A stretch of DNA of 64,000 nucleotides. Source: Gamarada debralockiae (Eukaryota > Ascomycota > Leotiomycetes > Helotiales > Hyphodiscaceae). Below the pieces are notes generated by a model, which was not told the DNA's origin, did no database searches, and was given only the letters and a program-made list of their open reading frames with translations. Below are positions 57,454 through 64,000 of the stretch, one piece after another. The translations under genes were made by a program, and so were the position numbers. The DNA is taken from the NCBI GenBank assembly GCA_002803225.1, contig NXFV01000342.1, forward strand, positions 1 through 64,000, read 5' to 3'. Every line of letters begins with the position of its first letter. The stretch's first letter is position 1.

Positions 57454-58840
57454 CTAGTCATACTGCGCTTTGAACGTGGCACAATTGCACATATCTTTCC
57501 TCACATCCACTAGCCTCAACTCTACCTCATCCCGGCTCGCTTTCCCACCCCAGACCAAAGTCATGCCCAGTCCGGAAATATCTTCTAGCATTTGCAGGAG
57601 ATTCTTGTACCCAACCTTTTTCTAGGTTACTCTCTTGCATTAGTAGACATCTCGCCCACTGGCTGACATTTAAACACAATTTACCTCTAATTTATCATCT
57701 TGAACCCAAGGCCCTAACGGCAGAGAAAACTTCTCAACCCGAACATTCTCGAATCCTGCATGCCTAACCCACTTCTCGAGTTCAGGGCCCGGCCGCATAT
57801 TCCTCCCCCTGCTCTCTTGCAACGCCGCAGTATCCCTGTGAAAGGTCCACAGGTCCGACTTCTCAAAATCTTCTGGCGGCAGTGCTGTTGAATAGATCAT
57901 GGTATCCCAGTCTTGAAACTCGGCCCAACCGCCGGGCTTTACACTCTCGTATGACTGCTGCATGAGTCGCGGCCAGTCTTCAACAGAACCAGCAAGGAAG
58001 CGCCCAAAGACTAGATCGAGGTTGGTATCGACCCAGTCTTTCTCGAAGTCGTCGATGATGTAGCGTACATTGGCAGGACTGGGAGGCGTTAGCTTCCGGC
58101 GGGAATAGGGTGGGGGATATACTCGAATTCGTTGTGGAAACTCTCACCCAGTTCCGGGGGGCTGAGATCTAGTCCGATTACCTAGACATGGGGATAAATT
58201 AAGGTGCTGTCGGGGCTTGTTAAAAGCTCACCTCAGCTGATGGATATTTATCTGCTACACCATGAAAACGACGTTAACAAGTCATAATATAGACTTATCA
58301 AAATGCAAGCTCCTTCTAGACTCGACGGCGATGGAATGGAACGGAAAAAGGAGTTCACACATGCTAGAGTTGTGTGCATTGAAGAGAGATGATTAGGGAT
58401 TCCAATCTGTCAAAGAAGCACCTTACCCATCTCGATGGCCCACAATCCAATTCCCGTCCCCAGATCCAATATCCGTTGTGGATTTTCCTGAATCGGGGCA
58501 AGTATCAGTCTACCACCAAGACGAGTCTTGATCAAATCATGATGCCTCAAAAGGCGATCTTGTTGCGCGATATCGTTCGGCAACCCGTACCCTGTGTTCA
58601 TCAGCCATGCGCTCAAGCGAATTGGTTCATAACGAACGTTTTTCAGCCATGTATGCGTGGTAGCGGCGCCCGTATTCAAAGGGATAGTTGAGCGCTGCGG
58701 AGTCGATCGTAGTGGTGTCAGATCTGGGAATGTTAGGGTATGAGACAGACGCGGTGGTGAAGGAAAGGAGGGGCAAACATTGAGCCTCCATAACCGGGAT
58801 CGCTGAAGCCGTCATCTTCTTGGTAGCTAGCCGCTGCCAT
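57454..58840 (-). CDS. LaeA-like SAM-dependent methyltransferase
   Basis: Class I methyltransferase of the LaeA-like group common in secondary-metabolite loci. Seven exons: 58840-58779, 58723-58638, 58591-58427, 58254-58232, 58181-58123, 58078-57685 and 57621-57454, giving 318 residues in phase. Motifs: FEYGRRYHAYMAEKRYGLPN, the SAM loop [20 protein letters not shown], the acidic end VIGLDLSP, VRYIIDDFEKDW, DLVFGRFLAGSVEDWPRL and KPGGWAEFQDWD. The exon 5 boundary (phase 2 donor GTATAT) is less certain. True LaeA works in the nucleus with velvet proteins; paralogues like this one usually methylate small molecules or have unknown roles. It converges on the esterase gene with a 287-bp gap. Confidence 0.85.
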
Positions 58841-59370
58841 TGTTCTGTTAGTGATGCCGAAACGACAAACAAAGGATGGGCTGGTGGGTGAATTTTATGA
58901 AAAAAAGAGCATGTGGATAGCATCGTTGCGCCACAGACCAACACTTTTCAAAAAAAAGAATGGCGCTTATACTGGACTACTTCCTACTGGTTGATGGCGT
59001 CACACCGCACATTCCACAGCACCAACTTTTACTATCTGCATATAAAGAGGCCTGTGCTAATTTTGGGTTATTTCCCCCTTTGACTTTTCATAACAGTCTG
59101 GCAGTGTGCAGAGTTCTTCTATTATCCATATAGTAATTAGGCGATTATGGACGAGTACAGAAGGGATTTTCGAGTATTCACGATAAAGGGATTGTTCCGT
59201 TTGGGTCATCTAATTTGGTGGTTGGGCTATTGATTTCCGCCGGCCTTTGGCTTCCCGCCCCCCTCAACCTACTCGGTTCCTGGTTAAATTCCCACCCCAC
59301 CAAAACTCCTACCTTTTTACTTCACTAGCACCATACGCTAAAAATCGAATAAAATGCGCAATTTACATCG
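58841..59370. other. Upstream region of the methyltransferase gene
   Basis: No gene recognised. This is the likely promoter of the methyltransferase gene and spacer to the transposon block. Confidence 0.4.
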
Positions 59371-59800
59371 GTTCCAGAAGCGATTGTAGATTTAGAAAGC
59401 CAAAAGGTCCCTAATGTCAAAGCTACTGCTGAAAAGTATGATCTTGAACGTACGATACTAGGAAACTGATGGAAGGGCAAATCGACCTTAATAGAAGATT
59501 GTATCTCTGTCTATCGCCAGTGCTTTAGCAACTCCCAAGAGAGAGCTCTAGTAGAGCTTATAAACGAGCTTATCAACTGCAAAATATCTCCGACTACTAC
59601 AATCATTAAGAACTTGGCAAAGGAGATTAGGGGATGTGCGGTAGGAAAGAACTAGACAGCCTCTTTTATATATAAGCATAAGGATAAGCTAAAAAGTCTG
59701 TACTTGAAGAGTATCTGTAATAAGCGTGTTAAGGGCGAATATTTGCCTGCTTATAAGCTATTTTACAAATTATTTAAGTGCTTTTTTACGTTGCTTTAAT
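59371..59800 (+). pseudogene. Pogo-family transposase relic, N-terminal part
   Basis: Plus-strand translation gives the helix-turn-helix and CENP-B-type region of fungal pogo transposases: AVVDLESQKVPNVKATAEKY, ERTILGN*WKGKSTL, ALVELINELINCKISPTTTI then IKNLAKEIRG and SFIYKHKDKLKSLYLKSIC. TGA and TAG codons stand at Arg and Trp positions. The DDE domain does not follow, as the Tc1/mariner relic begins. Confidence 0.7.
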
Positions 59801-60109
59801 AGTTGTACTACTTCAAACCTCACCAACGGCTTGTGAGAGCCCTGGCCCTCTGTGACAGCTACAGGTAGCTAGAGGGCAACAGGAAGAATCATAGTATATT
59901 AGGGAAGTAGCAATAGAGAAAAAGGGACAATAGTGGTCGTATTTGTAGTGGCTGAAAAGAGGTTCCGTAGTACCTATGTTAAGAGCTGGGACCATGACTC
60001 TCCGCCCACCTAAGAGAGCATCGCGACGCATCGCGTTTTTAACACTTACTTTTGTAAATTAGTTAATTCATTAACCATTCTACCTAATAATTACTAAATC
60101 AAAGATAAG

Positions 60110-61430
60110 TGATATAATTATGTCAAGTCTTTGTATTCCAAAAGAAAATGAAGGATGGCCTACTCTTGCGAGCGCAATTATCCGCACGACTTGGTTGTTC
60201 CTAGCGCGAAATTATCCTTTATACTAGTATCTAAGGAGGACAATTAGGGATATTCTATACTAAGAACACTCGCGCAGATCACAGAAAGATAAAGTTTACA
60301 AGCCGCATTTAATGTCTATTCGAGAGATCCATCGCTGTATTCAATATATCACAAAAGATTAGTTGATACGCCAACTATTATTTAAGCAGGTCAAATCCTA
60401 GCTAAGAGTCAAAGCCTCTGCTAGAACTATTTATCGAGAACTACGTTGCGTAGGCTACTGTCGCTGTATCGTATGCCTAAGACCTTATATTTCACGGAAA
60501 CAAGCCAAGAAGCAGCTATGGTTTGCTTTGGAACACAAGTAGTAGGGAACCTTAGACTATACTGTGTATAAAGACATTGGCGGGCTTAGAGACTAGAGAA
60601 AGGTTATATAATTAGACGAAGCTATATTTGAGGTTGGAAAGTATAGTAGGATTTGCGTAACACACTGCGTAGACAAAAAAACATTATACGAATTGCATGC
60701 GGTCGATATATTGCTCTAGACAGTTCTTAGTCATGATTAGGGGGCTATAGGCTAGGACTGTAAGTTAGAATTAGTCTTCTTAAAGAAGCTTCTTAAGTGT
60801 AAGGAATTTGCTCTAAAGTGTATCTTTAGCAAGTCTTATAACTTATTGTTTTCCCGTTGTTTGACTAGCTAGTTCCAGAGTATATATTTATTAAAAAAAA
60901 TAAGTCTAAGGTATGTGACGAACTGGAGGAGAATAGCTTTACCCCGCTGCGCCAGCCAGCCAAAAAGGCACAAGAATTGACCGAAGGACAATTCGCTATT
61001 CTACTATATAAGGGTGAGAGCCGGGCGCCGACGCAAGCCGCCAGGTTCTGTCACGCATCTAGCGCAGATGTCGTTAATAACTTAGAATTCAAGATAAAGA
61101 AGGAAGACAACTACTCTACAAAGCTAGAAAAGGGGTCGCAGTGCTAGCCACGCTAAACCCAATCTGGACGAGCTGGCCAAAGCTCCAGCTTCGTCACAGG
61201 TTCCTCACAAGGTATATACAAGGAACGCTCGACTCTCTTAACTACAGCATAGGATTAAATAGTTTACTTAGCCTCCTTCTTCACTAGATTTAAACCCAAT
61301 TGAGAAGGTCTAATGCTAGATAAATGAAGAGCTCAAGAAATTGCCTTATGTGCCGAAAAATAGGGAGAATATGTATGGGGAGTATAAAAGCTTTAGACTA
61401 GATAGACTTATATGACTTTTGGTACTACAC
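60110..61430 (+). pseudogene. Tc1/mariner transposase relic interrupted by a solo LTR
   Basis: From about 60250 a frame with many RIP-type stops gives KPHLMSIREIHRCIQYITKD, ASARTIYRELRCVGYCRC, RKQAKKQLWFALEHK and DEAIFEVGKYSRICVTHCVD (first catalytic Asp region). After the LTR it continues YTRNARLS*LQHRIK and SSLDLNPIEKV (last catalytic region). Removing 60914-61209 plus one target copy restores a continuous frame across KSK|VYTRNARLS. Confidence 0.75.
60914..61209. mobile_element. Solo LTR with 5-bp target-site duplication
   Basis: A 296-bp unit starting TGTGACGAACTGG and ending TTCCTCACA. The termini TGTGA/TCACA are inverted, and AGGTA is duplicated at 60909-60913 and 61210-61214. This is the structure of a single LTR left after recombination between two LTRs of a retrotransposon. 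It lies inside the Tc1/mariner transposase relic, so it is younger. Confidence 0.8.
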
Positions 61431-61564
61431 AGAGCAATTGACTTATAAAATTAAGGATAAAATTGAAGTGTATAGATTGGCTACTATTAATTAATTTATA
61501 ACTTTAATTTAGGCTTAAAATAATTATTACTTGAATTGTAGTGATTTATACAAGTTAGGGAGTC

Positions 61565-61680
61565 AGGAGCCAGAGGCTCAAAGAGTGACTTTCTAGGAGG
61601 CGATTAGTGAAATGGTAGGAGATGATGATGTATCTTCGTGGAGTTTGCGAAGCTGGAAATTTGAGATGAGACTGGTGCGC
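61565..61680. repeat. Duplicated 5' region of an NLR-like gene, copy 2
   Basis: Resembles 54420-54545, the upstream flank of the NLR-like relic. Here the expected start of the gene on the minus strand (below 61560) is missing and replaced by AT-rich transposon-derived sequence. Confidence 0.55.
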
Positions 61681-62089
61681 ACGCCATAGCCTTCTTCTTT
61701 GGCCGCCCAATCGGTCTGCCTCATGATCTGCCCTCAAGCCACCGCTACAATTCGGTCTCGGATATTTTGGGAAATATGTGCTCTCGAGGCAAAGCTTTAT
61801 TTTCCTTATGTTTGGTTTTATTGCAGGGTATGCGAGGTATCTTTGTTTGCGTGTGACAGTTGGCCAACGGCAGTGCGAATTATGGCATTGCATTGTTCGG
61901 TAAGCCTTTGAGCAAAGAAATCATCCAACCTTGGCACATTCTAAGGACCGCCAATTACCTTTAATAATTGGAGTCATTCAGTTTTAATTCTGCCACACTA
62001 TCTGAATTATCTCTGTTCCTCTGCTGTGCTTGGTAACTGTTAATAGCTACCTTGTAACTCTCGCTTGAGCCCCCGAAACTCCGAGTAAA

Positions 62090-62505
62090 AGAACAGAAAG
62101 CATCCTACGCCATATTCAAGGAGCATTAAGTATTGATAAGCTAAGTAAGGAAGAGATATCAAGTAACAAGGAGGAGGAAGTTAAGGAGATAGGTGTAGCT
62201 AAAGTTCTGAAGTATATTGAGAAGTTGAAGCTTTGGAAGTTGAAGCTTTGGAAGTTGAAGCTTTGGAAGTTGAAGCTTTGGAAGTTGAAGCTTTGGAAGT
62301 TACAAAGAGGAATAATCAAGGTCTGCAAGCACTTGATCGACTTAAGAGAGGTTGTACGATAAAAGAGCCTACAGCTCCTCCTCCGACGATTCATAGATTT
62401 TTCAAGCTTAAATAGGCAATTCTCTTGATTAAGAATACCTTTGATTATAAGAATATAGTTTTGGAGTCCCGATGATATTCTTATATCGAGGTCCTACTGT
62501 ACTAC
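62090..62505 (+). pseudogene. Pogo-family transposase relic, C-terminal part with right terminal repeat
   Basis: The end of a pogo-type transposase: ALSIDKLSKEEISSNKEEEV, KEIGVAKVLKYIEK, a shift of frame, five EVEAL repeats, then QALDRLKRGCTIKEP and the typical C-terminal PPPTIHRFFKLK with a stop at 62413-62415. The terminal inverted repeat (TATTCTTATATCGAGGTCCT) ends at about 62505 and matches the right end of the element at 48401-48836. Whether it belonged to the same element as the N-terminal part at 59371 is uncertain. Confidence 0.6.
62221..62299 (+). repeat. 15-bp minisatellite, five units
   Basis: GAAGTTGAAGCTTTG is repeated five times (62221-62295), followed by a partial unit. In the transposase frame it encodes the pentapeptide EVEAL; in the next frame it reads KLKLW. 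The units are identical, which suggests recent slippage. Confidence 0.9.
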
Positions 62506-62678
62506 TCTCTTTTATATGATCTTCCTATCTCAAACTACATAAGTGTACAAGTACCATCCTCCACGCTAGCCACATATCATGTTGCTCATTTTCAGTCCTT
62601 CATTTCGCTTGTCACCGTGTTTGTTAATTTCTACGTCGGAATCTCAACGCCACTTGCTGCTTTTGTGTATGTGGACCT

Positions 62679-63839
62679 CTAATAGGGAACCTCAATGACA
62701 CCGTTAGCGACAGAGTTGCAGTTTGGGTTACCCATGTTTCCTCCGTTGCCAAACAATAACTTCTTCTTGCCCTGCACAGTAATGATCCTCAAGCTACGCG
62801 AGTAAGCCGACCACTGGCCCACATCGACCACCTTCCATCCACTTGGATCAGCACTATCACCATTGATGAAAACCGGTTCATGAGAGCCGCTGCTGGCAAT
62901 GATTACGCCTGAACCGTCTGTCTTTGCTGGGTTGGGTGTCCAGATGACATATGGGGAGCCGTGAGGTACGCTCTTATTGGTATCGTTCCCGACAAGCGCA
63001 ATGCCTGTCGCCGAGTTGAAGTTGAGGGGATTGGCGGCGATCTTGTAATACACTGCACAGCTTGCTGAACCGCAGTACTCGTATGTCATGATGTATTGCT
63101 TCGTGGATTCGATGTACGCGACGGTGGTCATGCCGGGCCGATCGTTATATACAGAATAGGCGACGTCGTTTACTGAGGCAGACCAGGTGTGGAGATCATT
63201 GGTGGTAACGTGTACAAGTTTTTGGGAATGTGCTGAGTCGCGTTGATCAGAGAAGTAGCACACTAGTTGGCCATTGAACATCATGAGAAAGGGTTCCCAG
63301 ATCGCTGCATGGCCACTGGTGATATCCTCGGGTCCATTTCCGTAGGCGATGTGACTAACAAAGTTCCAGGTTTGTGCATTGTTCTGACTGACGTAGAGGT
63401 CAATATAGACTCCACCTTTCAGACTATATGGGGCGGAAACGCCTGCAGCAAGTAATGTGCCGGCGGCATATCCTCCGAACGCTTGAGGCAGAGTGTACAA
63501 GAACGGTTGGAAGCGCATACCCCAGCCGTTGACCTGGTCTTTGATGGCAGAGAAGTTGGACCAGGTTGCGCCGCCATCCACCGATTTGTAGATGGGATGG
63601 TTGACTAAGGGAGGTTCTGCTGGGTAGTTCTCCCATGTCATGAGGAGGGATTCATCTGGTAGCTGGAGAGAGCGTGCGTAGAGAGTCTTCCACTGCACGG
63701 CGTTGGCAGCAGGGAAGAAGAAAATGTTATCGTTAAAGTCCGTGAATGCATGTGGAGTTGGGTTCGGCGTAACACAAGCCAATATCGAGAGAATGCATGG
63801 CAGCAGAAAAAGGCTGCTGATGAGCTGGGTGTAATGCAT
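62679..63839 (-). CDS. GH93 exo-1,5-alpha-L-arabinanase
   Basis: Secreted glycoside hydrolase releasing arabinobiose from the non-reducing end of pectic arabinan. A single exon of 386 residues. Signal peptide MHYTQLISSLFLLPCILSIL, cleaved near ACVTPNP. The six-bladed sialidase-like propeller carries features of Fusarium Arb93A: YKSVDGGATWSNFS (Asp-box), YVSQNNAQTWNFVSHI (second Asp-box), GHAAIWEPFLMMFNGQLVCY, YNDRPGMTTVAYI, YEYCGSASCAVYYKI and NCNSVANGVIEVPY at the end. ATG 63839 is the first Met before the signal. A TATA-like box lies at 63945-63953. The length matches the family, and it appears intact. Confidence 0.9.
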   Translation of the reverse strand: MHYTQLISSLFLLPCILSILACVTPNPTPHAFTDFNDNIFFFPAANAVQWKTLYARSLQLPDESLLMTWENYPAEPPLVNHPIYKSVDGGATWSNFSAIKDQVNGWGMRFQPFLYTLPQAFGGYAAGTLLAAGVSAPYSLKGGVYIDLYVSQNNAQTWNFVSHIAYGNGPEDITSGHAAIWEPFLMMFNGQLVCYFSDQRDSAHSQKLVHVTTNDLHTWSASVNDVAYSVYNDRPGMTTVAYIESTKQYIMTYEYCGSASCAVYYKIAANPLNFNSATGIALVGNDTNKSVPHGSPYVIWTPNPAKTDGSGVIIASSGSHEPVFINGDSADPSGWKVVDVGQWSAYSRSLRIITVQGKKKLLFGNGGNMGNPNCNSVANGVIEVPY

Positions 63840-63944
63840 AGTGTTGATAGGGTATGGATAGAGACGGCCGATTTGACTTGAGGAAATGGGACTGGAGGAT
63901 GGGACGATAATGGGAGGAGTTATCCTAAGAGGCAGATCGTTGGG

Positions 63945-63953
63945 CTTTAAATA
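63945..63953 (-). promoter_or_regulatory. TATA-like element of the arabinanase gene
   Basis: TATTTAAAG on the minus strand, about 110 bp upstream of the start codon at 63839. Confidence 0.4.
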
Positions 63954-64000
63954 CTCATTTTGTCACCCATGCGTGATTGTATCTCGAACCTGAGAAGGCG

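Overview
The window looks like nuclear DNA of a filamentous ascomycete (Pezizomycotina; Leotiomycetes is my guess, not proven). Reasons: genes are split by many short introns of about 48-155 bp with GT..AG ends and CTRAY-like branch sites; the gene families are typical of such fungi (Zn2Cys6 regulator, delta-12 desaturase, sedolisin, GH93 exo-arabinanase, HET proteins, LaeA-like methyltransferase); and the decayed transposons carry TAG/TAA/TGA exactly where CAG, CAA, CGA or TGG codons are expected, as repeat-induced point mutation (RIP) or cytosine deamination would leave. Exon structures were derived by hand from splice signals and reading-frame phase.

Layout. 0-6 kb: a Zn2Cys6 transcription factor and a DHDPS-family aldolase, both on the minus strand. 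3-11 kb: a gene-poor, repeat-rich stretch with short inverted-repeat elements (3372-3628, 6299-6594, 10548-11090), a Tc1/mariner relic, a piece of an MFS transporter and unrecognised ORFs. 11.9-14 kb: a secreted TolB-like beta-propeller (plus). 14-15 kb: a HET relic. 16-17 kb: a gene fusing a Dabb domain to a GFA domain. 17.9-19.4 kb: delta-12 fatty-acid desaturase. 20.9-21.4 kb: an ankyrin-like C-terminal relic. 22.1-23.9 kb: an eight-exon CorA-like membrane protein.

26-35.8 kb is the conserved core: a small unrecognised two-exon gene, a large RRM + Pumilio RNA-binding protein (Jsn1/Puf2 type, minus) and the YL1/Swc2 subunit of the SWR1 chromatin remodeller (plus). The last two diverge from a 2.3-kb intergenic region. 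36.5-41 kb holds two decayed accessory genes: a Cys-rich/trypsin-like pseudogene and a HET pseudogene. 42.6-45.1 kb is a seven-exon secreted sedolisin (S53).

46-55.4 kb is again repeat-rich: a near-perfect hairpin element, a pogo-type element with inverted ends, degenerate tandem repeats, and an FMO-like monooxygenase with an apparently destroyed splice acceptor and a repeat inserted just upstream. An NLR-like relic lies at 54 kb. 55.8-58.8 kb has an alpha/beta hydrolase and a LaeA-like methyltransferase facing each other. 59.3-62.5 kb is a transposon graveyard: pogo-type fragments flank a Tc1/mariner relic that itself carries a solo LTR with a 5-bp target duplication. The window ends with a secreted GH93 exo-arabinanase (minus).

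Housekeeping and hydrolytic genes are intact, whereas the HET, NLR and trypsin-like self/non-self type genes and the transposons are broken by stops and one-base indels. I found no CRISPR array, rRNA or tRNA; tRNAs were not searched exhaustively.
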